From Sthenelais limicola (Eukaryota > Annelida > Polychaeta > Phyllodocida > Sigalionidae): a stretch of DNA of 64,000 bases. Shown piece after piece: positions 1-14,089 of this stretch. The stretch is taken from NCBI GenBank assembly GCA_942159475.1, contig OW804095.1, forward strand, positions 96,361,740 through 96,425,739, given 5' to 3'. Below the pieces are notes generated by a model, which was not told the origin of the DNA, did no database searches, and saw only the letters and a program-made list of their open reading frames with translations. A program made the position numbers and the translations under genes. Each line of letters starts with the position of its first letter. The first letter of the stretch is position 1.

Positions 1-3000
1 CATACTGTAATATCGTCGGTAATACCTTTCTTCGTACAAGACACCATGCCCCACCATATCCCTAGGTGAAATAGAATCAGCCCTCTTCAATGTAAACGCC
101 TGTGAAAGGAATAGTTTGTGTGGGAGGTCCAGGCTAATCATATTTGTGTCATTTTCATCATATAATACATTTTTTGTTCTGGGCAAATCGATCGGCTTAA
201 AATGTATTTTTTAGTCATTCAGACGACGGGCTTCCACTCTTTTGTTGTATTGTCTAGCTGATACAATTGGCGGGGAGATGCGTCTAGTAATCTTAGTTGT
301 AAAACCACACGCTTTATCCCTAATATTTTTAGACTGGACATCGATATTATGGCAAATGAACTCTCAGTTATCATCGGTCAATAGCTTCTTTGGCGTGTTG
401 TTCCGTTTCCCCCCACCGATCTAAAAGTCATTTGACCCTAATTTGGGAGGATTGTGTCCGGTTGTTCATGAAAGTACACACATTTCTTAGACCCGCCTTT
501 TCTCGGGCGATTCGAGTATTAATAAAAAATTGGCAGCAGAATATAAGTCCGTAATAATGAGTAAAGTTGGTAATATTTGTTGTGGTAATAGCTGAGAATG
601 CATCTTTGACAATGTGTTGCTTTGAAATAGAGTTTAGCTTAAATGCGACAAATGAATAACAAAACAATTGAACTGAAATACTGCGTTCAGTCGGCGTAAA
701 CTCGTCCGTATACTTGCATTAAGAATGCAATTGGAATGACATCGATATGCCCATTCCCATTCCTGGAACACTCTATTATATTGAACTGTAATTGGAAATC
801 TAGACTCCCATTTCCAGTTGTGGGAATTAAGGGTTATGTAATCCTAGTGAAAAAGGACAGGCGCCCAGTGCCTCTAGAGTCTAAACAATTTACTTGGAAT
901 TTATCCAAGGAACTTATCTATGGTGCGCTTTCGCAGATTTAGGATGTCTTAAAGAGAGGCCTTGGGTACATAAAACCTGAGGAACGTCCACAAGACTGAG
1001 TCTATGCCTACTGTCTGCCCAGTCGAAAGATAGATGGTCAGTATCAGGAATAGATGTGTAATTAGGCCAGGCTTTATCCCTCCCTTAAACACCTGATTTA
1101 AGGCCCGACTGGGTCTCCGGGATTTTTGCTATTTCGACCAATAATTATCTAGTAAGAATTAACACGCTCCCAGCAAGGATTCCCCAGCAGCTTAAGCGCT
1201 GCAGGAAATCCTGTACACTGCTTATTCGCTCATGGATTTCGTTTTTTATGGATCATATGCTGGTCGCGTGCACAGAAAGTGCCGGTGTCAGGCCGGAATC
1301 GTATCGTGTCTCAAGGAACAGGAAGCACTGCTCAGTAGAGGTGACAAGGAAGTCTGTGTCACTGCCATTAACCGCTTCTACCAAAAGATCGCGACCAATA
1401 CTAATGGGACAACCCTTTAGAGTTGTCCTTTTCAAGAGTAGGGGAATTACCACAATTGATCCACTTACATCTGATGCTCCTAAGAGATATATTTAATATC
1501 CGATGAAGAGTGTTAAGAATATATATTATCTTGCAGCAGCGAAAAGATCAAGGTCATGTCAAAAGCAGACGACAGCGTGCATGGAAGCACTGTTACCTGC
1601 TTTAGCACCACTAGAGTAAAGAACATATTAGGAAAAGGTAGTCGCCGGAAATAGCAAAGCACGTGGCAAGTCTGCCTTAAGGGACCAGGATGCAACTATT
1701 GAGTTAGGGTCGACACGGGTGCCCGGTCTCGGGGCCCCAGCGACGCTGGCCATATTGGCAGCGTAATGACAAACATGCACCAACCCGACACATATCAATA
1801 ACGTGCCCGCGGCTGCGGAAAGAAGAGCAGCAGCTATCGAAGAACCTACAGGTGAATGGAGTTCCTAATATCTAACCCAACCTTCGATATAAGACTTGAA
1901 TGTTTGACCCTTTATATATAATTCCAGGTTTCACAATGTGTTTCCTAAACTACTTTATATTGTTACGATGAGGAAAAAGGTACATCGATATATTGGCATG
2001 TTACTTTGGTTGGCTGAGAAATATGCTTGGTCTTTCCATGCAGAACGCAGTTACGTCAAGGAAGTAGTATATTAAAAGTAGTTTTTGCTAACAGAGCCAA
2101 AATCTGTCTTTCCATTTTGTAATACATATTCAGATATACAAAGATCCAAATACATATCTTCAGCCTTTCTACAAAGGTAAAACAACGTTGAGAGGAGGCT
2201 TATACACGGTCATCTACTGTTTTTCTAGCAGGTTCCCCAGAAGAATAGATATGTCATTTTAATTATAACACCAATCTACACTGTCAGAAGATAGACCCTT
2301 CTATAGACATCGTCGGAATGATCAACTTCCGCTCCCAGTATCGCAATTGTTCTGTTAAAATATTCCCTGTAGACCTTTAGAATAACCCAAGCGCAGTTTG
2401 CGGTCCACAGCTATACTAAAGGAATTCACGTTATCACATCACATTATCCTCCGAACCAATTAATCACGCGATGACTAATTCAAATTATATCAAAATACAT
2501 CACGCGAGAAATAAAGAAAGGTAGCTAGGGGAAATATTGACGCGAACGTGTGATATGATGTGGAAGGAAGGGACTTATGTAAGAGACACCAGTTAACAAT
2601 GCATCATCCTATTCCGAAGCGTGTTGACACACATAGATTCCCTTCTGCAGATGCCATTAAAGCTTAACAGGAGGATACCATACATGCCGATTCCATCGAC
2701 ATTCTTCAGACGCGTTCGTTCAAAAATGATATTCGAAGCTAGGACGTGACTGAGGCCTCGTGCACGTCAAGTGCCACTTCATGTACTTACAACTCAAATT
2801 TCATTTTCGATTTTGCTTTTTTCAAAAGTAAATAGGCCGGAGACTTTATATGGAAACCTTTTCCCATTAGATTCTTCTTCTCAATAAACTATTTTCCTCT
2901 TATGGAAATTGCATTGAACTGTTTCCTTCTATTTGGGTTGGATGCCGCCTACGTGTTTGCAAACTCCTGGAAAAAACATAGGCCACATCATTCATGATTC

Positions 3001-6000
3001 CCGACATCTAAACTGTACCACTATCAGAATCTCGATTTGTGTATCATGTTTTTTTCTGTCATTGACAACATAAATACCATACAGTTTTGAAGTGCCTGCT
3101 GTGATGTTTCAACATTGTGACAATAATTCTATTCTAGTCACGGTGTGCGTGACGGCAAAACACAATGCGACAATAGTTTACAAACCGTGACTGTCAATTG
3201 CTTCAGTGCAAGTTTGACAAGGACATCCAGTCTCCGACGTGTCAGCCCCTACTCTGCCCGTCAGAAAACGGGAACCTGTCCCAATAAATGTCCTGACTAA
3301 TCGTGACACTTGAATAAGAGTTTTTAAAATGAGAATGAATGTAGTGGAACATCGATCATAAGTTTTCCCGTGTGAATGCCCTGGCAGGACATGTTAGCTT
3401 CGGGCGAAAAATTAAATTAAAACAATGATTACTGATTGTACCCCCCACTCCTCCTCAATCATATATTACTTAGCACAATCTGTCTCTCCCCCATGGATGT
3501 CCGATGCACATGCGCAGATACAAATTCACCTCCCAAATAAACAAGGACTTAAAACTTGGATCCCCCTAAACGTTCCCTTACATTTAGGAGTTCGGTGGAG
3601 ATATAGTATAAGCGCACTTTATCTCTCATTAGCGGTTTTCTTACAAACATAACAAACAACATTAACCAAGCGTTCTTTAATAATCCTCATTAACATGGTG
3701 ATTACCAATGGATTACCGCTAAAGATGGATCAGGGCTGAGAGGATGGATTGGTCTATAAATCTTCACTTACTGGTTAATTTATAATCTGAACGATGCGAA
3801 AGCTGGATTAGGCATCTGGGCCTTGATGAATAAATTGTGGCTTGCAGGTGGAGCACATATGCTGTACGTGATAGCAGATGATAATCTCCACCCATGTATT
3901 CGGATTCGTGCATGCACAGAAACAATTAGAGAAACCATTGCATTGTCATATAGTGGATTCGGTAACGCTTTCTTCAACGTTCATGCACCTGATGCTCATA
4001 TCCTTAGAGTCTGCTAATTTTGTTTTCTAATCTGATTGCATGTAAATCCCCTTTTCTAGTAGATGTATAGAATATCATTTTTCTCTCCAGCATTTCATTG
4101 GTACGAAAGATCACCACTCGTCTTTTTCACTACACAGTAATTCTTTTTATATAAAGAAAGCCACTGCAAAACGAATATCACAATGACGCCGGGTTTGCTA
4201 TAATATCATATTGCTGATCTGAGCTAGCCTTCCAAACTGGTTCCTACAGCACCCTATCTATGACAGTCTCTACACCACGCAGCCCCCTCAAAGAATAGCA
4301 TAGCATCCGAGCCCCTAAAAGTTCAGCCTATACTCCAAGAATCTTCCGCCAGCTGCTTCTTAATCTTGCCATACATGGAGGCAGGTGGTAAATCACAGAC
4401 AATACGAACCATGCACCTAGATACAAAGGACAATGCCCTGGCAGTGGAGAGGACGACCCGTCAATGAAGAGGAGGAGGAGTTGGAGAAAAAAGGTGGACA
4501 GGAAAAAGCGTTTGGGCGCGGTGTATGCATCCAATATTGATTGAAAATATTCGACTTCTCCGAAACCCCTTAATTTGAATAAGGCGATCAGCAAGCTCTC
4601 TTGAATGTATAATGTTGTAAATATGGATTTGCCACGCACAATCTCGTTTTCACTTCACAAGATGAAAGCATTTCTCAGTACAGTTTCCCAATCCTTGTCT
4701 AAAGCTTGCCATCAAAGATGTGCGTGCGCAAGGCAAAGGCTCCAATCTTATCATAAAAAGGAAGCAAGATTTCTGATCATAAAATCGAGGCCGATTATCA
4801 TGAAACTGCAGGAGTCTCTCTATCCTCTCCTACCACTCCTCATTCTCCCACTCTTCTTCTCTCATTGCCAGCGTCTCTCACCTCTATCTGCTTTTGTTGA
4901 ACACGCGATGCACATTTTAAAGCTCAATATCTTATAAGGGCATTCCTACCGGTCTTCCTATGTGGGGCCAACATTAGCCAATCGTTATGTACAGTATTCC
5001 ATTCCGATGTGACACGCTTTACCCTTTCTTGCAGCGCCTTTAATAAGAACTATTTCATGCAGGTCACGTCACGAATGATATTTTTTTCAATCGCTATACA
5101 CGAACAATGGTCTGTTCCGGCTTCATTATCTTATTTTTCATTCCCATGAAAATCTTACTAGAGCTAAGAACAACATAAAGCGTTCTTTGTGAATAGTGTA
5201 CACGGAGCGGTACAGGAAACGTATACCCCCTGACACAGAATAATTTCAAAAACGTTGTTAAATTTATTTGGGGGTATCACTTTCTATTCCGAATGTAAAA
5301 TTTGTTATCAAAGTGTTCATCGGGACCTCCTACTCTGAAACATTTATCCTGGGACGCCGATCATCAAAACTAATTTTGTAAGATCTTTATCCCCGAAGTT
5401 TTATATCTCATATTGCGCATTGCTGCACAGATGAAACACATATTGACATGTTATAATGGTATCACATTTCCAGATATTAACGTATCATATACCTCATGGA
5501 TATATAGACTCAGTTACTACGATAAGCGGATGGGAGGTATAAGTAGAATTTCTCCCCATTCCTTTCAAAGGTACACGTGCTTTAGCTCTCCCGCATTCAT
5601 CTCCCCATTTCTTGATCATCTTTCCGACAAAAACACGGCGTGGAGCGGATTATTCGAATGGACGTAAGCGCGCCTGAGACAGGATCATTAAAATGGTTTA
5701 TTTGCGATTCTACCAGCCCGCTGGATCCATCACGAAGGTCAGAATATAACCCCACACATTCTGCCGGTCATCCTGCTTCCCTCATTAACGCCCAGGCTAT
5801 CCTCTTCTGCACATCTAGTACACAAAACATATCCCTTAGAGCATTCGCCGTTCTTCATCTGTCCCTACATAATGTCTTCTTCGTATCGACATTGACATTG
5901 AGAAAGAGTATATATTAGAGACTTCGAAAGCAACCCCATTTTGCTTTATGTATTTTTATTCATATCATTACCATGGGGGAGGGTCATAATATATAGGATT

Positions 6001-6244
6001 TATATTTATTACATGGAACGCTAATTCCATTGGGTAACATCTTTTAGAAGTCAAAATATATATACGATGTATTCTTTTTATGGAGACCTAAATGGAAGAA
6101 GTGCGGAAGGAATGCAACAGTTTTTTATACAAAATATACCGTATATACCAGAGATTCTCCAACTCATTTACAGAGACTTTTCCTATTTTCTCACATAATC
6201 CACTTTTGCTCAAGCAAACCCAGCCTGCATACCAACCGGAATAA

Positions 6245-6565
6245 ATATTCGACTCGAGGCCCATATATTTTTTAGAGATTATCTTTATAAGTAAAAGAAA
6301 CTTTATAGCTCTGGGAACTGGCAGATCAGTTCTAAAGGAGGTCTACTCAATAATAAGTTTTTCCTCAAAAGTACAAATAAAAGCTGGGAAATGTTTTTCC
6401 CATGCCGACTTTTTTATCAGCCAACTTTCAGCGGACAGGATCCAGCTTTTTCTCCGGGAGAATGCCAAGGCAAACATTTGCAACCTGGACGCGCGTGTTG
6501 AGAAGGAGAGGGGATTGGTGTCTGCCTTCGACGTAATGGGGCAGGGAGATCGCCCTACCACTTAG
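6245..6565 (+). CDS. Unrecognised open frame, possible exon (weak)
   Basis: An open frame of about 106 codons runs from just after a TAA to TAG at 6,563-6,565. It has no ATG near its upstream end. The C-terminal half lies in a locally GC-richer patch (about 6,420-6,720) and reads as a charged, helix-prone sequence including LSADRIQLFLRENAKANI followed by LDARVEKERGLV. A T-rich tract ending in ATCAG lies just before this half and could serve as a splice acceptor, which would make it a terminal exon. I do not recognise any family. Several open frames of this length are expected by chance in 64 kb of such sequence, so this is a flag and not a gene call. Confidence 0.13.
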   Translation: MFDSRPIYFLEIIFISKRNFIALGTGRSVLKEVYSIISFSSKVQIKAGKCFSHADFFISQLSADRIQLFLRENAKANICNLDARVEKERGLVSAFDVMGQGDRPTT

Positions 6566-8359
6566 TCTCTTAGCTTTAATGTGAGAGGAGAACGTGAGGG
6601 CCCGGACCCGCCGCATCAGCAGGAAGCATGGCCACGATTGAGGCAAAAGTGTCCCCAGTCTAAGACTACGAGGCCATCCATCATGTGTTTTTATCCAGCG
6701 TGGACGTCGATCAGATGGTCCTCTCAAACACAGGACTCTAGATGCTGCCTACTACTACATAGACAGGGTTTAAGTCCACTTTAGGACCCCAAACAGACTA
6801 GAACGTCTGTTTTTTTATCTGTTGAATTCGCTTGATAAAATACCGTATATAAAGCCCTTTTTATTAACTACACCTTTTTTTCTTTTTTTTACAAGGAAGG
6901 GACCTTAAAGCATCGGCATTATTCCATAAGCATTAATTTAGAGAACGAGAAGAACAAGATAACTAAACGTATTAATTTGAGGTGACCAGTGTTTATAATT
7001 ATTTTTGTAATCAGCAGTGTAAGCTTCCTGTATGTCTGAGAGCGATCCACTTTTAAAAGAACATGGGTTGTGGACACAAAGACGCTCCTATAAAAGAAAG
7101 GCTCCACTTTCTCATCCATTACTATGTTTGTCTCTTGCCACTTAGTATACCATCCCTCTTCATTTTGAGAACAGATCCTCCTATCCTCCTCCAAACATGC
7201 CGAGGCTTTCTCATTGCCAATCCTTTCCGTAAGACCCACCCCTTTCTTCACGGATATGACCTCTCCCATCCTATCTCTTTCCCCCATCCAAGGCTCGCCT
7301 TTCCTCAATGCCCTCTCTAGATAGAACCCGGAGGTAGTGTACATCAGATAGGTCTTCCGCCAATCAAGGGTCAGGTGAGAGAGACGCCCTTAGTAGATCA
7401 CACATCAATCACAGCCGAGAAGCTGACCTCTTTTTGGCTCGAGCTGTCAACGCCAGCTCAACGTTTCATTATAGAATGTCATTGTCTTCATCGCCATAAT
7501 ATGCGTGTCTTTCGGGGGTCTGCAAATGCCATTGGTCACCTCATTGTTCATGAGACAATGGAAGGGTGCCATGCAGGAAGAGATACAAAAATGGAGATGA
7601 GAACTATCGAACCACAGCCAAACCTAGCGTGGTTTATTCATGGCAAGAAGTGAAACCTAGCCCCATTCATCACATCTATAGAGGGGTGTATAGATCTATG
7701 CATGGTGAATCATTTGGGGATAAATGGACAAAGGCGAATATCTCTTTGCAACAAAGAAACAACATTAACAAAGGGGGCTTTTGATAACCACATATTGTGA
7801 TGTTGTTGGATGTGATTAATACGAAGTCACGACTTGACTCAATTGGCCTCGACTCTATTAGTTTCACCCGTGCTTTATTTATGCCAATCCCAGGATGGAC
7901 AGTTTAGAAATATGTGACCTCTCTGGAACAATGGCCAATATTGCAAATCCCCAGAGCGTTCGATCAAAGTGATAGCACGTCCGACCTCAATTCAACAACA
8001 TCATTCAGGTGACTAAGTGGCCAGGCAGCCAACTGGTGCGAAATAGGACCTACTCAAGGAATGAGGATGTACGATTGTACGTTAGTGAGCGAGGGTGCTG
8101 TATCGAGGACAGGGTTGAAAGTGTTGGTGATTGAGAGGAGAAAGGTCACTCTCCCAGACACTACATCCATCTACCTCCAGGTAGACCTGCTCGAGCACTC
8201 TCAAAACCGTCTTGTCTTCGGTTGAAGAGGAATCTTTCATCATCGGGAACGAAGGAATGTCAATGGCAGAAAGGTGTAGAGGCTAGAAAAATCTTCCCAA
8301 AGTCATGGGAAGAAGCTTCTGACTTAATTCTCACGAGCTATATTAGTAATTTCATGATT

Positions 8360-8380
8360 TTTGTGATGATAATAAATGGT
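8360..8380 (+). repeat. 21-nt direct repeat, copy 1
   Basis: A 21-nt word beginning TTTGTGATGATAATAAATGG recurs exactly at 9,086-9,106, about 0.7 kb downstream. Flanks on both sides differ, so it may be a remnant of an old dispersed repeat or chance in AT-rich sequence. Confidence 0.5.
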
Positions 8381-9085
8381 CATTATTGTTCCATACCTAT
8401 ATTGTCAGAAATACCACAATAGCTATAGATATGTATTATTAAGATACCGTCTTTCCGCATAGGGTGCACTTCTATACTGCAACATGAATACTCGATAAAA
8501 GAACAAGTTCCGAAAGTCATTCTTGCAAACTAGCCACACAATTTTCTATTTTCCTCCGGGTATTGAGATAGAGTTGTGTATACAAATGTCCGGTAATAAA
8601 GTTTTACATCCATGAGACATCTCAATAAAGTCGTTCACATATAGGTTAATATAATTGGCATAGACAACTCGGGAGTGAGGTCCGATTCTCCTCAGCAATG
8701 TGGACAAAGTCTCACAGGGTCAAGGGGATATTCCCTACCGACATTGTCTACTAAACTACCTGCCTGAACTACTCAGCATCTCAAGTTCTGTGCTTATTTA
8801 ATCATAACTGTCTCTACTCTTTACATCAAGGTTTATCTATGGACCTCTACAGTCAATGATGATGTATAGAAGTCAAACTTTAGGAGACTATCGAGAGTAT
8901 GACATTAACATAATGCGTATGTCGATCACTATTACGTTTGATGATAGGCAGCTGTGACCTTGAGCTTGAAAACACAGTCATTGATTCACTTTATGTGCTA
9001 AGATGGCATACCTTCCCAATTAATATGGGAAACATTATTGAGGGAGGTTAACCTTATTGTCTGAAATCAATCTGGAAACAAACAG

Positions 9086-9106
9086 TTTGTGATGATAATA
9101 AATGGT
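9086..9106 (+). repeat. 21-nt direct repeat, copy 2
   Basis: Exact second copy of the word at 8,360-8,380, in the same orientation. No longer similarity was seen around it. Confidence 0.5.
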
Positions 9107-12100
9107 TTCCAATATAGTCCGTGCAAATATCAAACGCTCCATGTAGGTGGTTCTATTAATCATCTGCCTACTGGAGGATTTTTGCTTTTCCTTTGCCCTT
9201 TCCGCTGTATTAGCTGCTACATGGCGTATAGGATTTATAGAATACCTGGGTATTCTATTGTAATATATATGCCACACAAATGTCAATGATAACCTTGTTT
9301 AAACAAAATCCTAGGGTAACCGCGCTACTTTTAACAAAGACGTATGAGGAACGACAATACACCATTATATTTTCATGGCATACAGGTCGATATTACGAGA
9401 AATAATGCCATTACCAAACAAACCACGTTCAATATTCTAAGCAGGATAAATAAATCAAGTGGAAGGAAGCAATTTTTCTATCTACGCTATTGTTTCTTTC
9501 ACTGCATGGAACCAAAGCAAAGAAAATAGGAGGGTCGCTTTGAGTATCGGTTGTCATAATCGATACCCATCGGACAGGGGTACTTTGATCATCTTCGCCG
9601 GAATATAATAGAAATATCATGTTACAGATCGTAGCCGACAGCAGGCAAGATGAGCCTGCAAAATCCCTTCTTGTCTTTGAAGAAAATAATCTGGTTCCCT
9701 TTTTCATTTTTTCTGCAGAATCGTTCTGGGGGTGTATGTGAGACAAGACACTAAGATTTTGTAAAGGAAATGAAATATAACCCGAAAAGATAATCGGTGC
9801 TGTGCAGAGCATTGTATTTTGGAAGAGCCTCTGTTTATTTTGACATAAAGTGGATCTCAGGGGGACGGACCTAATCTATGATCTGTTATTTGGACGTGAC
9901 CCACCCACAATATCGATGGTTCTTGGTACATAGAGGCAACCAGAAATGAGAACGGTCTTTTGCAGTCATCCCCAATCAGCAGAATTCTGAAACGCCCTGT
10001 GGCTCCCTTGTCACACCCACCGAACCCATGTGTAGTCATCACAAATTCAATTTATCCCTACTCACTCGGGGGAGTCGGTTTGTTGTAAGAAGGGCTTTGG
10101 TCCAAGAGCATTGCAAGCAATCCTATGTTTGTTTCATGGCCATTTCTAAGGGATAACCGTAAGAAAATGAAGTTATACTATGAAAACCGTTTTAAAAATG
10201 CTTATTACATGAGTTTAGGACTTCAACGGAGATTCAGCTTTTTTAACACATAACGCTGTTTATAGATTCAAGGGTTTAGTAGCAAGAGAGAGAAAAACCT
10301 CCAGAAACGCAGGCTGAGACCCTCCCCTTCCTTCAACTTTAGCATGTCATGACAAGCAGTTAATGCTAATGGATCACTTGATAGCTTTGGCCAGGCAGTG
10401 TATCAACTGTCACCAACACCTATGTATCTCCCAGCAGCCGACCATCCATCCACAGTGAGCATTTCTCTAAGTTCAAATGAACCGATATGATCCAATATTT
10501 ATCCCTGCATCCATGTGAGTGGCTATAATAGTGGCGGGTAATGAATTGCATTATAGTCAAGCATTTATTGTTTTATGATTAGATATTAATGTTTGAGGTT
10601 CCAAAATCTAGAAGAGGAAGAGTACATAGCAACTTTAATGTATAACTTGCATCGTATATGCTGCAGGAGAAAGGTTATAGATGAGAAAGTTAAATTTCCA
10701 ATTTCGGAGGATGGGAGAGAGGAATTCAGCAGGAGGCCTCAAGGATTAAGAACACTGATCATCACCTTCTGGGAGCACAGCACTGAAACGATCCCAACCG
10801 AACCCATTGGGTCCGATCCTAAATGATATTCATAGAATGTGGCTTTAGTTCAAAGAAGCGCATATCCTCCACCTAGTATGTGCCCGTCCTTCTTTTTGCC
10901 CAATAATTTTCTTTTCCAACCCCAAATAAAGAGTGCATTCTGAGAGGGAGAAGGGTGGGGAAGCACTGATCATTGTCCTCCTAAAGGCACCGTATGCCCA
11001 GTGATTAATGTGTACCTCCAAGAAATACCATACATTAAGGATTAGCCAGGTTAATAATTAAAGAGTACTCAATCTTCTTGGCATTCAGACGAAACTCTTA
11101 CCCCTATCTATTACCCTAATTGGTTCTATGGTCTATGGTTCGGAGGAAAAGGGTGTAATGTGTTTTAGTGCTATACCGGGTACAAGGGTGTCAGGATAAT
11201 GGGAAAGTGTTGGGCAGTCCATCTTCTTTCGTGGAGCAATGTAGTTCCTAAAAGGAGTTAAAGTCCCACTTACAGATTACCTTTTCCTTGTGTACAATCC
11301 GAAAGCCAACACACCCATTCCCCTCTTTATTAGGGTTGTACCTTTCCTGAAGGTACTAACACAAAAGAGGTCCATGACCTGCAAATCGAGGATGTATGAA
11401 TTCACAAGTCAAATGGCATCTACAGACAAAACAAAAAATCTAGGAATATGTGAGAAATGGGCATCAAAGGATTAAAATGTTACCAGTGTCTTGGGCCATT
11501 CTGAAGAAGAAACTGGTGATTTGGATTTGAGCTGCCTCTCCACTAAAATCGTCCATGAGAACTTACAAAAGTTACGAACTTTCTTTCTCACTGACCTGAA
11601 AGTAAGCGGCTAAATGCTCTGACAGCAGTCGATTAGAAATTATTCATCAGATTATATCTTGACAATCACCTAACGATACAACTCTAAGAAGGATCATGTT
11701 AAGAACTTGTGATTAGTGTGCCATCTATTCACAGTTTGCCTTTCTGTAATGGAACCAAAACCAATGGCATTAAATAATAGATAAATGAATAAGAGGCATT
11801 TTTCTAATAAGTGGTTAAGGGGTCTAACGTCAGCAATGGTGTTGGCCGTCCTGCAACCCAGGGCAATCTTCTCTGGCGGTCGTTCCTCCGGGTCAATTTA
11901 GCCTCCTTAATTTCAGGGACTGACCCTGCCACATCCATCCTTTTCACTCCTTGTAGACACACATCTCACTACTTACAGGCAGCTCGCCATTAGTTGCGAA
12001 TCAAATGGAGGAGTAAGTGCCGGGAGAAAGGACTTGCAACAAAGGTAGCATTTTAGAAGCAGAGAGGTAGACGGTAGGGTAGCCTGAGCAGAGAGGTGAA

Positions 12101-14089
12101 AGCCCCAGTGAAGAAGAGTGGATTGGTGACGGTAGAGGGGAGACAAAGGAATGAGAGTTGATAGAGTGAGTAGACATGAAATTGAGAGCTACACGCTGAT
12201 GGGATGAAGAGAGCCACGCAGCTGGGTTTGGGGAGATGGAGTAAGTGATGATATAGGAAGAGGGATCGTGATTGAAATGAATCATAGAGGGCAAACGACT
12301 TTAGCTGATTACGACGGCATCGGAAATATGGCCCTTAAAGGCAAAGATGGAGTGAGAAGATTGTGGTCCGGGCCATGGGATACCAACCGTCAAATAACCT
12401 TCAGCTAATAACCAATCTCAAGGAGTTCGGAGAGTTTCTGAGGTGAGGGAATTCGCCCCTAGAGTCTGGAAGTGGGATAAAAATTGTATACCCTATAGTG
12501 TGTGCTTCTCCAATGAACTGCCAGCTATGGTGTCCAATGAACCCGTTATTTACCCGACCCTGGTTTCGCCTCCGCCTGTCCCCCACACCCCTCCATTGAT
12601 CCCTATAGATTCAACCACACACACACCGGTTATTAATCCCATACGGCTCCAATCAAGCCACGTCGACTTTTGATCTAATCCCCGACCCCTCCATTAGCCA
12701 CCTTAGACATGCCACCGCCCCCTCGATTATTTCGTGACTACACGAGTCTTAGGCTTCCGAAATGGGACTATTAAGCGTAGGGCATATCCTCGTAACTCGC
12801 CCAATAAGGGCTCATAGTCAGGAGACGCAGGACCTTGAAGCCATCGTGATGGCGTTCCAAGATAGAGTAGCTGTATATAGCATTCCTTAAAATTGCCCAT
12901 ACCGCAGGAACATCCCTTTCTTGCAGGTGCTTTACTTATCTAGCTCAAAATGTGTATTATGGACCATGCAGGTGTTTACCTTAAGACGTGGTTTATCACT
13001 GAGTTCTGTAATGCCTTCATGAAGTTGACGCACACAGACATTATATGAGCTGTGCTCATCAATTAGACAAAGCTGCGACCCAGCGGCGATGTTCCAATAG
13101 CGTTACGCTCCTGTCTATGTCTAATACCTCTGCAGCAATAAATTGCCCTCGGGCGATTTTTTCTTCACTCCTTGTCTCTTGGTAGCACACATTTGCGAAT
13201 AAATGTCCCTGACATTAACTGATATGCTTATGATTACTTTAGGTCTCCCTTTCTCAAGGTCATTCATGCCCTCAGAGAGACCTTGTAAAGTGGGGATGTT
13301 TAGTATATATATGGTAAAGAAGGACAGAGAAGGAAGAAATATACATGGAATTATGTATCTGCTTGAACAGAAACAATGAGAAAAGTAAATGTTTGAAATT
13401 CTTTATTGGATTTAATCAGGTTTATTCATTGAATATGACGAGAATCGTGAATCCTTTAATTACGAGACGGGTTGGTTTTTATAAAAAAAAGTTTCAATTT
13501 TACAATGACTGATCCGACAGTTCCAATACTAAAAAAGGTGGAAAGAAAATTACTCCATTATCCGAACCACTTGGAATGGACCCTTGGGCTGCAGATAACA
13601 GAATTAGACCAGATTTTACTGGCACACCAGGATAATATGTCTGATGTTAGTAAAAGAAAAAAACACTTTCTCCCATCTTTAACCCGGGGTCTATGGGGAA
13701 CGTTGATATATTGACATACAGATCAACATTCTAAGATTGATATCAAATTTACGGGGAAGCAATTAGTTAAGATATACAGTAAATTTGCACATAACCTATA
13801 TAACTTACAAGAGACCTAGCATCTAATGGTGTCATGGTGCTACCAGTACCATGGGAGATAATGTTGTAGATAATGCGAATCTATAGATCATTATATTTTC
13901 CACCCACGTGAGATGTAAACAGCCCAGGGATACAGTGTATTGTGATACTAATCGGTTTATTGAAAAGAAAGTGAATCATAAGAATGAATTGTTGCTAGGT
14001 CTGAGTAATCGGAGGGAGAATATATACAACAAAACATGTTTCACCCAGTCAAATTCGGATATATGAACATTCATATATATATTATACTA

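Larger units (their letters stand above)
1..14089. other. Long stretch with no supportable gene
   Basis: I read this stretch in all frames and recognise no protein family, RNA gene or mobile-element terminus. Open frames are short (the longest with a start is about 140 codons) and scattered on both strands, with no shared codon style. That is what chance gives in AT-rich DNA. Two details are listed separately: an open frame without a start at 6,245-6,565, and a 21-nt exact direct repeat (8,360-8,380 and 9,086-9,106). The first 14 kb contains noticeably less recognisable repeat material than 14-25 kb. Confidence 0.5.

Noticed and set aside
6919..7344. 141-codon minus-strand open frame
   Set aside because: No motif, no compositional signal and overlapping open frames on the other strand; expected by chance.
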